Shown: positions 49,498-58,005, counted from the first letter of the stretch. The stretch is DNA of 64,000 nucleotides from Pseudarthrobacter sulfonivorans (GCF_014712225.1 NZ_JACXBW010000011.1:104041-168040); one strand, 5' to 3'. Numbers and translations are program-made. The notes: generated by a model from the sequence alone, not told the origin.

Positions 49498-50619
49498 GTG
49501 AAGGCACTCCGTTTCGGCCGCCACGCGGCTATTGCTGTTATCGCGGCCGGCGCACTCGCGCTCACCGCCTGCGGTTCAGACAACGCCACCGGCAACACGC
49601 CTGCTGGCACCCAGGCTGCCAGCGGCCCCAAGGTCACCGGCACGCTGACCGGCATCGGCGCCTCCTCGACCGGCGCAGCCATGGACGCCTGGAAGGCCGG
49701 CTTTGCTTCCGCCAACTCCGGCGCGACCGTGCAGTACTCCCCGGACGGTTCCGGCGCAGGCCGCAAGGCCATCATCGACGGCTCGGCCCAGTTCGCCGGT
49801 TCCGACGCCTACCTCAAGGATGAAGAGCTGGCCAGTTCCAAGGCCCAGTGCGGTCCCGAAGGTGCCATCAACATCCCCGTCTACATCTCCCCGATCGCTG
49901 TGGCCTTCAACCTCCCCGGCGTCACCGACCTGAAGCTCGATGCCACCACCGTGGCCAAGATCTTCCGTGGCCAGATTGCTACCTGGAACGACCCGGCCAT
50001 CGCCGCCCTGAACCCGGGCGTCACCCTCCCGGACACCAAGGTCACCCCGGTCAACCGCTCTGACGACTCCGGCACCACCACCAACTTCACCGAGTACCTG
50101 GCCGCTGCTGCGGCCGATGTCTGGACCGACAAGGCTTCCGGCGTGTGGCCCGCATCCCTCCAGGGCGAGAACGCCAAGGGCACCTCCGGCGTTGTCAAGA
50201 CCGTCACCGACACCCCGGGTGCCGTGACCTACGCGGATGACTCCGCAGTCGGCGGCAAGCTCGGCACCGCTTCGATCAAGGTTGGCGAGGACTTCGTCAA
50301 GATTTCTGCCGACGCCGCAGCCAAGGCTGTCGAAGCCGGCAAGCCCGTCGAAGGCCGCTCCGCCAACGACGTCGCCATCAAGCTGGACCGCAAGACCACC
50401 GCGAAGGGCGCCTACCCGGTCGTCCTGGTTTCCTACCACGTTGTCTGCTCCGCCTACGACAAGCAGGAAACCGTTGACCTGGTCAAGGCCTTCGAAAGCT
50501 ACGTAGTCTCCGACGCTGGCCAGAAGGCTGCTGCTGACTCCGCGAAGTCCGCGCCGCTCTCCTCGGCTCTCGCCGAGAAGGCCACCAAGGCCATCGAATC
50601 CATCAAGGTCAAGTCCTAG
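49498..50619 (+). CDS. pstS: Phosphate-binding lipoprotein PstS
   Basis: 373 residues from GTG 49498 (GGAAGGGG upstream). Signal peptide with lipobox LALTAC (Cys near 24). Mature PstS with the phosphate-site motifs GIGASSTGAAMDAW, YSPDGSGAGRKAII and NRSDDSGTTTNFTEYL. It delivers inorganic phosphate to PstCAB. A strong hairpin between pstS and pstC likely trims the transcript so that the binding protein is made in excess. Confidence 0.97.
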   Translation: MKALRFGRHAAIAVIAAGALALTACGSDNATGNTPAGTQAASGPKVTGTLTGIGASSTGAAMDAWKAGFASANSGATVQYSPDGSGAGRKAIIDGSAQFAGSDAYLKDEELASSKAQCGPEGAINIPVYISPIAVAFNLPGVTDLKLDATTVAKIFRGQIATWNDPAIAALNPGVTLPDTKVTPVNRSDDSGTTTNFTEYLAAAAADVWTDKASGVWPASLQGENAKGTSGVVKTVTDTPGAVTYADDSAVGGKLGTASIKVGEDFVKISADAAAKAVEAGKPVEGRSANDVAIKLDRKTTAKGAYPVVLVSYHVVCSAYDKQETVDLVKAFESYVVSDAGQKAAADSAKSAPLSSALAEKATKAIESIKVKS

Positions 50620-50640
50620 TACCTGTCCCTGAGACCATGT

Positions 50641-50670
50641 TCCCCGCCACGCCGAAAGGCGGGGCGGGGA
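50641..50670 (+). terminator. Attenuating hairpin between pstS and pstC
   Basis: TCCCCGCC (50641-50648) pairs with GGCGGGGA (50663-50670) and CGCC (50650-50653) with GGCG (50658-50661) around a GAAA tetraloop. It begins 22 bases after pstS, before CTTGGCTTTG. It should stop part of the transcription or protect the pstS mRNA end. Confidence 0.8.
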
Positions 50671-50722
50671 CTTGGCTTTGTAAGCTAGATTTTGGCACCA
50701 CCCACAAACCGAAGGGTCTGGA

Positions 50723-51655
50723 ATGACCGCCACCCCCCTGAGCAGTTCCCAGGGCGCAGGCCGCGCCGGGGATAAGATTTTTTCCGGCGCCGCCCTTGCC
50801 GCCGGGTGCCTCATCCTCGCCGTCCTGTTCGGCGTGGCCTTGTTCCTTGTTGTGCAGGCCATTCCGGCACTGACAGCCCCGGCCGCAGAAATCCAGGGCG
50901 GAGCAGGCTTCTTCGCCTACATCTGGCCGATTGTGATCGGCACCCTCATCGCCGCAGTCATCGCCCTGGTGATCGCCACGCCCGTCGCCATCGGCGTGGC
51001 CCTGTTCATCTCGCACTTCGCGCCGCGCGGGCTCGCCAACGGCCTGGGCTACGTGGTTGACCTCCTGGCAGCCATCCCGTCGGTCATCTACGGCGCCTGG
51101 GGTGCGGCCTTCCTCGCCAAGGAAATCTCCCCGGCGTACAACTGGCTGGCCGAGAACATGGGTTGGCTGCCCATTTTCCAGGGCCCGGCTTCGGCCACCG
51201 GCAAGACCATCCTCACCGCGGGCATTGTGCTCTCGGTGATGGTCCTGCCCATCATCACGTCTTTGACCCGTGAAATCTTCCTGCAGACCCCCAAGCTGCA
51301 CGAGGAAGCCGCTCTGGCCCTCGGGGCCACGCGCTGGGAAATGATCAGGATGTCGGTCCTGCCATTCGCCCGGCCGGGCATCATCAGCGCCGTCATGCTT
51401 GGACTGGGTCGCGCGCTCGGCGAGACGATGGCCGTGGCGCTGGTGCTGTCTTCGGGAGCGCTGACCGCCAGCCTGATCACGTCCGGCAACCAGACCATTG
51501 CTGCCGAAATCGCGCTGAACTTCCCCGAGGCAAGCGGCCTCAAGGTAAGCACCCTGATCGCGGCCGGCCTGGTCCTGTTCCTCATCACGCTTGCCGTGAA
51601 CATGATCGCCCGCTGGATCATCAGCCGGCACAAAGAATTCTCGGGAGCCAACTAG
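50723..51655 (+). CDS. pstC: Phosphate ABC transporter permease PstC
   Basis: 310 residues, six predicted membrane segments. Coupling loop EEAALALGATRWEMIRMSVL. YVVDLLAAIPSVIYGAWGAA is the PstC signature in the middle of the protein. It forms the channel with PstA. The stop is directly followed by the pstA ATG. Confidence 0.96.
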   Translation: MTATPLSSSQGAGRAGDKIFSGAALAAGCLILAVLFGVALFLVVQAIPALTAPAAEIQGGAGFFAYIWPIVIGTLIAAVIALVIATPVAIGVALFISHFAPRGLANGLGYVVDLLAAIPSVIYGAWGAAFLAKEISPAYNWLAENMGWLPIFQGPASATGKTILTAGIVLSVMVLPIITSLTREIFLQTPKLHEEAALALGATRWEMIRMSVLPFARPGIISAVMLGLGRALGETMAVALVLSSGALTASLITSGNQTIAAEIALNFPEASGLKVSTLIAAGLVLFLITLAVNMIARWIISRHKEFSGAN

Positions 51656-52768
51656 ATGTCCTCCACTCTCACCCCGGTGCGCAGCAAGCGCTCCGCCCTC
51701 ACCAAGGGCCAGCTTCCCGCGTTCGCGCCGTACGTTGTCCTGGCGGCCGCGCTCATCATCGGCGCCGCCATCCTGGCACTGATCGGCTTCAACACTTTCG
51801 GCTGGGGCATCGTCTCGGCCCTGCTCTTCGCCGTCGGCCTGGTCAGCTGGAGCGCCATGGTCGAAGGGTCCCGGAAGGCCAAAGACAAGCTGGCCACCTG
51901 CCTGGTGGTGGGTTCGTTCCTGATCGCCCTCCTCCCGCTGATCTCCGTGATCTGGACGGTGCTGGTCAACGGCCTTCCCGGCCTGATTGCTCCCGGCTTC
52001 CTCACCAACTCCATGAACGGCGTGACCGGCGTCTATGACAACAAGGCTGTGGAAGAAGGCGCCCCTGTTATCGGCGGCATCTACCATGCATTGATCGGCA
52101 CCATCCAGATGACGGTGCTTGCCACCATCATCTCCGTGCCCGTCGGCCTGCTTACTGCCATTTACCTGGTGGAGTACGGCAACGACGGCCGGCTGGCCCG
52201 TGCCATCACGTTCTTCGTGGACGTCATGACCGGCATCCCGTCCATCGTGGCCGGCCTGTTCGCCGCCGCTTTCTTCTTTGCGGTGGTTGGGCCCGGCACA
52301 AAAACCGGCGCCGTCGCTGCCGTGGCCCTTTCCGTGCTCATGATCCCCGTGGTGGTGCGCTCCAGCGAGGAAATGCTGAAGATCGTCCCCAACGAGCTTC
52401 GCGAAGCAGCCTATGCGCTGGGCGTGCGGAAGTGGCGCACCATCGTGAAGGTGGTCATTCCGACGGCGATCTCCGGCATCGCGTCCGGCGTCACTCTCGC
52501 AATCGCACGCGTCATCGGCGAGACCGCCCCCATCCTGGTCACCGCAGGTTTTGCCACCAGCATCAACAACAACGTGTTCGGCGGCTGGATGGCCTCGCTG
52601 CCGACATTCATCTACACCCAGATCCTGAATCCCACATCGCCGGCCAACCCTGACCCGTCCTCGCAGCGGGCATGGGGCGCGGCCTTGGTGCTGATCATCC
52701 TGGTGATGATCCTGAACCTCGGCGCCCGCCTGATCGCCAGGATTTTTGCCCCCAAGACGGGCCGCTGA
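51656..52768 (+). CDS. pstA: Phosphate ABC transporter permease PstA
   Basis: 370 residues; longer than many PstA proteins because of an N-terminal extension with two or three extra hydrophobic segments (FAPYVVLAAALIIGAAILAL). The core has six membrane segments, PSIVAGLFAAAFFFAVV and the coupling loop LREAAYALGVRKWRTIVKVV. It starts directly after the pstC stop, so the two are coupled. Confidence 0.95.
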   Translation: MSSTLTPVRSKRSALTKGQLPAFAPYVVLAAALIIGAAILALIGFNTFGWGIVSALLFAVGLVSWSAMVEGSRKAKDKLATCLVVGSFLIALLPLISVIWTVLVNGLPGLIAPGFLTNSMNGVTGVYDNKAVEEGAPVIGGIYHALIGTIQMTVLATIISVPVGLLTAIYLVEYGNDGRLARAITFFVDVMTGIPSIVAGLFAAAFFFAVVGPGTKTGAVAAVALSVLMIPVVVRSSEEMLKIVPNELREAAYALGVRKWRTIVKVVIPTAISGIASGVTLAIARVIGETAPILVTAGFATSINNNVFGGWMASLPTFIYTQILNPTSPANPDPSSQRAWGAALVLIILVMILNLGARLIARIFAPKTGR

Positions 52769-52849
52769 AAAAGTTTTCGGCAGGCCGTTCCGGTCCCCGC
52801 GACCAAACCCTAGACTTCAATCCGTACCCCCAGCAAGTGAAGGAACATC

Positions 52850-53629
52850 ATGTCTAAGCGCATCGACGTCAAAGACCTGAACGTGTACTACGGCGATTTC
52901 CTCGCCGTGGAGGATGTCAGCATCGCCATCGAGGCCAAATCCGTGACGGCCTTCATCGGTCCCTCGGGTTGTGGCAAGTCCACCTTCCTGCGCACCCTGA
53001 ACCGCATGCACGAAGTGCTGCCCGGAGCCCGCGTTGAAGGTGAAGTCCTCTTGGACGGCGACAACCTCTACGGAGCCGGCGTTGACCCCGTGACCGTCCG
53101 TTCGCAGATCGGCATGGTCTTCCAGCGGCCCAACCCGTTCCCCACCATGTCCATCCGGGACAACGTACTGGCGGGCGTGAAGCTGAACAACAAGAAGATC
53201 TCCAAGGGGGAAGCCGACGCGCTCGTGGAAAGCTCGCTGCAGGGCGCCAACCTTTGGAACGAGGTGAAGGACCGGCTGGAGAAGCCGGGTTCGGGCCTGT
53301 CAGGCGGCCAGCAGCAGCGCCTCTGCATCGCCCGTGCCATCGCCGTGCAGCCGCAGGTGATCCTCATGGACGAGCCATGCTCGGCACTGGATCCGATCTC
53401 CACGCTGGCCATTGAAGACCTCATCAATGAGCTCAAGGACCAGTACACCGTGGTGATCGTGACGCACAACATGCAGCAGGCCGCCCGCGTCTCGGACAAG
53501 ACAGCGTTCTTCAACATCGCCGGAACCGGCAAGCCGGGCAAGCTGATCGAATACGGGAACACCCAGAACATCTTCAGCAACCCCACGGTGAAGGCGACCG
53601 AAGACTACGTTTCCGGCCGCTTCGGGTAA
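52850..53629 (+). CDS. pstB: Phosphate ABC transporter ATPase PstB
   Basis: 259 residues. Walker [20 protein letters not shown], in parts (37-55), Q-loop [17 protein letters not shown], signature [16 protein letters not shown], Walker [16 protein letters not shown] and H-loop [13 protein letters not shown]: the PstB fingerprint. GAAGGAACATC precedes the ATG. Last gene of pstSCAB; no phoU follows, but a DUF47 protein lies opposite. Confidence 0.97.
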   Translation: MSKRIDVKDLNVYYGDFLAVEDVSIAIEAKSVTAFIGPSGCGKSTFLRTLNRMHEVLPGARVEGEVLLDGDNLYGAGVDPVTVRSQIGMVFQRPNPFPTMSIRDNVLAGVKLNNKKISKGEADALVESSLQGANLWNEVKDRLEKPGSGLSGGQQQRLCIARAIAVQPQVILMDEPCSALDPISTLAIEDLINELKDQYTVVIVTHNMQQAARVSDKTAFFNIAGTGKPGKLIEYGNTQNIFSNPTVKATEDYVSGRFG

Positions 53630-53637
53630 TCCCCAGG

Positions 53638-53732
53638 CTCGCAAGTCCCCACCGGCTCCCAGCCTTCGCAAGCTCAGGCCGGGGCCCTCGCCGGTGTGGC
53701 CCCAGGCCCGGGAACCCTCGCGGTGTGGGCCC
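53638..53732. repeat. Intergenic repeat copy B
   Basis: Counterpart of 48009-48102 (CTCGCAAGTCCCC ... GTGTGGGCCC), followed by the long hairpin at 53754-53813. The end of the block also resembles 6430-6480. Confidence 0.8.
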
Positions 53733-53753
53733 ATCCACCGCCTCCCTAACCTC

Positions 53754-53813
53754 ATCGACTGCTCCGGCAGGGCCCTTTTGACAGCTCAGAAGGGCGCTGC
53801 TGGAGCAGTCGAT
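53754..53813. terminator. Long bidirectional terminator between pstB and pit
   Basis: Perfect 12-base outer arms 53754-53765 and 53802-53813, with an inner stem (GCAG..CCCTT with AAGGG..CTGC) around GACAGCTCAG. It separates convergent phosphate operons. Confidence 0.85.
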
Positions 53814-53840
53814 TGTGGTTTAACGGGGCGTGAGGCTGGT

Positions 53841-54857
53841 CTAAACGCCGGTCAGCGGTGACAGTGCCAGGGCAAAGACAAAGGCCACGGCAGCGGCCGC
53901 TACCGGCGTGATGACCCACAGCCCGAGGATCTCCAGGACGAGTTTCCGGTTGGTCACCGAGAAATGCTGGTTTTCGCCCGCACCCAGCGCGGAGGCCGTG
54001 ACAGTGTGGGTCGTGGACACGGGCCACTGCAACGCAATGGCCCCAACGAGCAGCATCAAGGCGCTGAATGTCTGGGACACGGAACCCCGCAGCGGGTCGA
54101 TCCGGGTGATCCTGTAGGCCAGGGTGTACGAGATCCGCCAGCCGCCGCACAGGGTCCCGATGGCCATCATAACGGCGGAGAACAGCGCCACCCACAGGGG
54201 GATGCTGCCGCCGTCGGCATAACCTGCCGCGGCAAGTGCCAGCAGCAGCACGGCGCCCACCCGCTGCCCGTCCTGCAGCCCGTGGCCGAACGCGACAGCG
54301 CCGGCCGCGATGGCCTGGCTGCGGCGGAAGCGCTGGTTGATGACATTGGGCTGGGCATGGCGTGCTGCCCAACTCGTCGGGAAAACCAGCAGGTAGGCGC
54401 CCACGTAGGCGACGATCGGCGAGAGCAGCAGCGGCAGTATCACCTGGACCAGCAAGGACCTGTCAACGCCCCCTACGCCCAGCCCGCCCACGGCGAGACT
54501 GGCGAGCCCGGCGCCGGCCAGCCCGCCCACCAGGGCGTGTGTGGAGGACGCGGGGATGCCCCGCCACCACATCAGCAGGCCCCAGGCGCAGGCACTGCCC
54601 ACACCCGCCAGGAGGATACCCAGGCCGCTGGTCCCCGCCGGCAGATGAATCCACGTGTGGCTGATGGCCACCACCACGCTGGCGCTGAGCAGGGCGCCCA
54701 CGAGGTTGAAGAAGGCAGCCAGCAGCACAGCTACCGACGGGGTGAGGGCACGGGTCCGGACGGCGAGCGCTACGGCGGTGGAGACGTCCCTGAAGCCATT
54801 GAGAAAGGCGAACGCCGCGGTCAGCAGGACCACGGCGCCGAATATCACTGCTGTCAC
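53841..54857 (-). CDS. Low-affinity phosphate transporter (Pit family)
   Basis: 338 residues from GTG 54857. PiT family inorganic phosphate carrier with the two signature repeats: FAFLNGFRDVSTAVALAVRT (N-terminal half) and QWPVSTTHTVTASALGAG; WWRGIPASSTHALVGGLAGA is the matching element in the first half. About ten membrane segments. It starts one base after the DUF47 stop, the classic DUF47-pit pair. Proton- or metal-phosphate symport at phosphate sufficiency is the known role. Confidence 0.93.
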   Translation of the reverse strand: MTAVIFGAVVLLTAAFAFLNGFRDVSTAVALAVRTRALTPSVAVLLAAFFNLVGALLSASVVVAISHTWIHLPAGTSGLGILLAGVGSACAWGLLMWWRGIPASSTHALVGGLAGAGLASLAVGGLGVGGVDRSLLVQVILPLLLSPIVAYVGAYLLVFPTSWAARHAQPNVINQRFRRSQAIAAGAVAFGHGLQDGQRVGAVLLLALAAAGYADGGSIPLWVALFSAVMMAIGTLCGGWRISYTLAYRITRIDPLRGSVSQTFSALMLLVGAIALQWPVSTTHTVTASALGAGENQHFSVTNRKLVLEILGLWVITPVAAAAVAFVFALALSPLTGV

Positions 54858-54858
54858 G

Positions 54859-55476
54859 TCAGGATTCCTTGACGATGATGCTGCCTACCTGGGTGGCGAT
54901 GCGGCGCATGTCTTTGGTGACTTCCACCAGCTGGTTCGCGACATCGCGGTTGCGTGAATACTGCGCCCACTTCATGTCCCGGATCATGTCCGCCACCCAG
55001 ACGCGGTGCGTCCGCTCTGCGCGTTGGGCCAGCCTGAGGATCTCGATCCAGTAGTCCTCAAGGTCATCGAGATTGTTAAGCCGGCGCATGGCATCCACGG
55101 TGAGCTCGGCCTGGCGGCTGATGACCTCCAGTTGGTCCGCGGCACGCTTGGGCAACCGGTCCAGCTTGTAGAGGGAAACGAGTTCGGCGGCACCGTCCAG
55201 CTTTTCGAGGGCCTCGTTGAGGTAGCGGGACAGGGCGTACATGTCTTCGCGGGGGAGTGGATTTACGAAGCTCGTGCGCATGTGCGTGAGCAGGGCGAAG
55301 TGCAGCTGGGCGGATTTCGCCTCGTGGTTGTGCATGTCGTTCACGAGTCTGGCGTGCTCACCGGCGGGAACGCCCAGGATCTCGGCCATGGTGGCACTGG
55401 CATGCACGATTTGCTGGGCCATTTGGGATAACAGAACCAGCCCGGCGGGCTCCTGGGGGAAAAGGCGCAGCTTCAC
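54859..55476 (-). CDS. DUF47/PhoU-like protein
   Basis: 205 residues from GTG 55476. All-helical PhoU-fold protein (YkaA/DUF47 family) with acidic metal-site helices, for example VNDMHNHEAKSAQLHFALLT and LNNLDDLEDYWIEILRL. Its genes are regularly paired with pit, and the protein is thought to regulate that carrier. There is no ribosome site at the GTG. The upstream 266 bases hold a structured RNA candidate with its own promoter (55600-55719). Confidence 0.92.
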   Translation of the reverse strand: MKLRLFPQEPAGLVLLSQMAQQIVHASATMAEILGVPAGEHARLVNDMHNHEAKSAQLHFALLTHMRTSFVNPLPREDMYALSRYLNEALEKLDGAAELVSLYKLDRLPKRAADQLEVISRQAELTVDAMRRLNNLDDLEDYWIEILRLAQRAERTHRVWVADMIRDMKWAQYSRNRDVANQLVEVTKDMRRIATQVGSIIVKES

Positions 55477-55599
55477 GTTGGGTTCGGTCTCCGGGCGTTG
55501 GAGTGGGTCTAGGGGCCGCCCACTGTGACTTGACGCAGGCCTGCAACTGGACTTGAGTCTACCGGGCGTCAGCCTGCGGCCTGTAAACAGGCAGGAAAA

Positions 55600-55685
55600 T
55601 GGTGCCGAACCGGATACGCCTCTCGGCGGTAGGCCGCTCTAGGCGGCTAAATGTTGAAGCCCGGGGGTTTCGCGGCTCGGCACCA
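55600..55685 (-). ncRNA. Structured RNA candidate / leader of the DUF47-pit operon
   Basis: TCGGCACCA (55677-55685) pairs with TGGTGCCGA (55600-55608), closing a multi-branch region with inner stems CGCC/GGCG (about 55617-55629) and GCCGC/GCGGC (about 55633-55647). On the minus strand it starts right after a promoter and ends in ATTTTCC, so it could be a free RNA of about 86 bases or the first domain of the operon leader. A further hairpin in CCTGTTTACAGG follows at about 55580-55591. Confidence 0.5.
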
Positions 55686-55690
55686 GTTTT

Positions 55691-55719
55691 AGTGTTCTAC
55701 GTTGCCCGGCCCAAGTCAA
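55691..55719 (-). promoter_or_regulatory. Promoter for the structured RNA/DUF47-pit transcript
   Basis: On the minus strand TTGACT (55719-55714) and AACACT (55696-55691) are 17 bases apart. The predicted start, near 55684, is the first base of the closing stem. Confidence 0.5.
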
Positions 55720-55742
55720 CATTGACAGATCGGGCGTCCTGT

Positions 55743-56402
55743 TTAGTCGAGTTCGCCCAGACGCCAGGCATTCGCAGCGTGTTCAAGATCCTCGGCCGTC
55801 TTCACGAGCTGATGCGAGTTGCGCGTGAGCTTGCTCGCATGGGCCTCATTGCCGTGTTCGGCGCCGTCGGCGAGGGTCGCCTGGCCGAGCGCAACCACAC
55901 GGCAGAAAGCGGCGGAACGTTCCAGCGCGACGTCGAACTCGCCGTCGAACGCGCCGGAAAGTATGGCGTCCGCCAGGGTCCGCATTTCATCGGCCCCCGG
56001 TGGCTCGGCGGCGCCGGCCACCACGTTGGAGACCTGTGCAGTGTCCTTGCCCGCACGGAAGTAAACGGAGATGCGCTCCGGGTCCTGGACGGTGGCCGCG
56101 CGGAGCGCGTACAGCCGCCATAGCGCACCGGGCAAGGACCGCGCCGGACTTTCGGCCCACATCTCGGCGATGGCTTCCAGGCCCTGTTCGTCCGTCAGCT
56201 TGACCAGCCGGTCGGTGATGACGGGATCGTCGCTGTCACGTCCGTGGCGCACCAGGGCCTGGGCGGCGAGGTGAGCGGCTTCGGAGACTCGCGCGGGGTC
56301 CGGGCCTCCGGCGAACGGCTCAAAGTCGATGGGCGCGAACGGCTTCGGTTTGTGATGCCGGTTGGCGCCGCCGTAATGACTGGGTCCTGCTTGCTCGCTC
56401 AT
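55743..56402 (-). CDS. Conserved-looking hypothetical protein
   Basis: 219 residues from ATG 56402. Disordered start (MSEQAGPSHYGGANRHHKPK), then an alpha-helical acidic protein with an Arg/Ala-rich middle (SLPGALWRLYALRAATVQDP) and no membrane segment. I do not recognise the family, though the composition and length are those of a real cytosolic actinobacterial protein. TAGCGT lies six bases before the start, so the gene is probably leaderless; GGGG in between could also serve. Confidence 0.75.
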   Translation of the reverse strand: MSEQAGPSHYGGANRHHKPKPFAPIDFEPFAGGPDPARVSEAAHLAAQALVRHGRDSDDPVITDRLVKLTDEQGLEAIAEMWAESPARSLPGALWRLYALRAATVQDPERISVYFRAGKDTAQVSNVVAGAAEPPGADEMRTLADAILSGAFDGEFDVALERSAAFCRVVALGQATLADGAEHGNEAHASKLTRNSHQLVKTAEDLEHAANAWRLGELD

Positions 56403-56408
56403 GCCCCA

Positions 56409-56414
56409 ACGCTA
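56409..56414 (-). promoter_or_regulatory. -10 box of the gene at 56402
   Basis: TAGCGT on the minus strand, six bases before the ATG. Confidence 0.45.
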
Positions 56415-56546
56415 CTCCTGTGTCGCCGGGGAAATCGAGTGCTCAGTGGAAGCCGAGCACTCGGGCCGGGCCCTCAAATCCTGCGGAAAAAGGGATGTAC
56501 GACGACGGCACGCGCCTTTCGTGTCAAAGCGGCCCCGCGCGTGGGG

Positions 56547-56552
56547 TAAAGT
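56547..56552 (+). promoter_or_regulatory. -10 box of tRNA-Lys
   Basis: TAAAGT 52 bases before the tRNA; a poor -35 (GTGTCA, 56521-56526) is spaced 20 bases upstream. Confidence 0.4.
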
Positions 56553-56603
56553 ATTTATCGTCCAGAAATGGACTGGGCTGATCGGTCACTTGACCGTCGG
56601 CTG

Positions 56604-56676
56604 GGGCCTTTAGCTCAGTTGGTAGAGCATCGGACTTTTAATCCGTGGGTCGTGGGTTCGATCCCCACAGGGCCCA
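56604..56676 (+). tRNA. tRNA-Lys (anticodon TTT)
   Basis: 73 bases. Acceptor GGGCCTT pairs with AGGGCCC (one G-U), D-stem GCTC/GAGC with AGTTGGTA loop, anticodon loop CTTTTAA with TTT at 56637-56639, T-loop GTTCGATCC. CCA is not encoded (ACCC follows), so it must be added. Decodes AAA and AAG; lysS lies 42 kb away. A long terminator follows. Confidence 0.98.
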
Positions 56677-56681
56677 CCCAC

Positions 56682-56718
56682 GCAGCAAGTCAGGAGCAAA
56701 ATGCCCCTGACTTGCTGC
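56682..56718. terminator. tRNA-Lys terminator
   Basis: Perfect 13-base arms 56682-56694 and 56706-56718 with an inner GCA/TGC pairing. It also serves the convergent membrane gene ending at 56729. Confidence 0.88.
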
Positions 56719-56728
56719 ACTTAAGCGC

Positions 56729-57109
56729 TCAGCTGAGCGACAGCACGAGGTACAGCAGCGCTAGGGCAAGCGCCGCCGGAGTCATGGTGAGGCGCTCGGG
56801 CCGGCTGCGCGAGATCCCGTTCATGACGACACCCAAGGCGAAGTAGGCAGTGAGGACCCATGCGGTCACGTCCGTAAAAGATTCGCTGATGACCGGACCC
56901 GTAAGCCCGGCCCTCGCCAGGGCGATGTAAGCGAAGACTCCGTACAGGACGATGGAGACTCCGCTGCCCAGCCGTAGCTTGGGTGGAAGGACCTTGTGCT
57001 GGCCGCCCCAGGCCAGACGGCCGAGGGGAGCGCCCGCAATAAGTGCTATCTGGAAGATGGCCAGGGCGGCGAGGACCGCCGCGACCACGAACGCACAAAC
57101 TTGAACCAT
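56729..57109 (-). CDS. Four-helix membrane protein
   Basis: 126 residues from ATG 57109 (GGGGGA upstream; longer frames run into the ANTAR gene). Four predicted membrane segments: about 2-24, 48-66, 78-97 and 108-126, with APLGRLAWGGQHKVLPPKLR between the first two. The pattern is that of small integral membrane proteins common in actinobacteria; no function known. It follows the ANTAR gene on the same strand after 29 bases. Confidence 0.8.
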   Translation of the reverse strand: MVQVCAFVVAAVLAALAIFQIALIAGAPLGRLAWGGQHKVLPPKLRLGSGVSIVLYGVFAYIALARAGLTGPVISESFTDVTAWVLTAYFALGVVMNGISRSRPERLTMTPAALALALLYLVLSLS

Positions 57110-57138
57110 CGTTGTCCCCCATGAGCCGAGCGGCTGCT

Positions 57139-58005
57139 TTAGTGTTCGAAGTGGGTGCGCGGCGCGCCGCCGGGCAACTTCTCCAGAATACCCTCCGCGA
57201 CCTTGCGCAGCTTGAGGTTCCGGTGGCTCGACGCCTTGGCGATGATGGCAATCGCCTCGTCGTAGGAACACCTGTTCTGCGCCATGATCACTCCACAGGC
57301 GATATCGATGGAGGTCCGGCTTTCGAGCGCGGACTGCAGGTCGGACGCCCTGGTGCTTGTGGATTGCAGCTCGAGCACCAGCCTGAGGCCCCGCGCTGCG
57401 AGGTCCGCGAAACCGTGGGCCCCGGCGATTACAGGAAGCGGGAAGGCCTGGGCAGCAGGGGCGAAGAAGGCGAGGGCCGCAGTGGCACCCTCATCCAGCC
57501 GGAGGCGCACGCCAAGGACGCTGTGAAATCCAGCAGCCTGAAGGTGTGGCCGGTAGCGCGACCAGCGGAAATCGGATGAAACGTGGTTCATGGCCACGGT
57601 GCCGTTGCCGGTGAGCGCTTCCGTCAGGGGTCCTTCACGCACCTCCTGCTCCAGCCGGGCCAACTCGGCAGTCTGCGCGTTGGTGCCGGCTGTGGCCGGG
57701 CCGTTCTTTGCCCTGTTGAGGAGCGTGCCGCATTCGACCGGGGAGTCCATGAGCCTGCTGAGGGTGGCAGACGCCGTCCGGGTCAGGATTTCGAGCGAGT
57801 CAGCGAGGGTTGTCGCTCCGGTGGCCAAATCGGGGATGAAACCGTCTGGGCCGGTGCTGGCCGTTCCGGCAGCGGAAGGTGACGGCGGCTGGCCGGGAAG
57901 CGCGGCAGGACGCCCGGCCGCGTGCTGTTGGCCCTGGCGCGGCTGCGCCGGACGCCTGCCCGAAGGCGCGTGTGACGCGGAAACCTGCGATGTTGAATAC
58001 TTCAT
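57139..58005 (-). CDS. GAF-ANTAR domain RNA-binding regulator
   Basis: 288 residues from ATG 58005 (GGGAG upstream). A Pro/Ala-rich lead (1-50), a GAF sensor domain (about 60-215, ending in VLGVRLRLDEGATAALAFF), then an ANTAR domain at about 225-280: LQSALESRTSIDIACGVIMA, then CSYDEAIAIIAKASSHRNLK. ANTAR proteins bind paired hairpins in nascent mRNA and prevent termination. No histidine kinase is adjacent, so control is through the GAF ligand or a distant partner. A large hairpin lies upstream at 58111-58168. Confidence 0.9.
   Translation of the reverse strand: MKYSTSQVSASHAPSGRRPAQPRQGQQHAAGRPAALPGQPPSPSAAGTASTGPDGFIPDLATGATTLADSLEILTRTASATLSRLMDSPVECGTLLNRAKNGPATAGTNAQTAELARLEQEVREGPLTEALTGNGTVAMNHVSSDFRWSRYRPHLQAAGFHSVLGVRLRLDEGATAALAFFAPAAQAFPLPVIAGAHGFADLAARGLRLVLELQSTSTRASDLQSALESRTSIDIACGVIMAQNRCSYDEAIAIIAKASSHRNLKLRKVAEGILEKLPGGAPRTHFEH

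Noticed and set aside
49576..50862. 428-codon minus-strand open frame opposite pstS
   Set aside because: Gly/Asp/Val-rich antisense product; PstS is complete on the plus strand.
55600..55685. tRNA-like reading on the plus strand ending in CACCA
   Set aside because: The ends can pair like an acceptor stem, but there is no T-loop consensus, no D-arm and no anticodon arm of normal shape.
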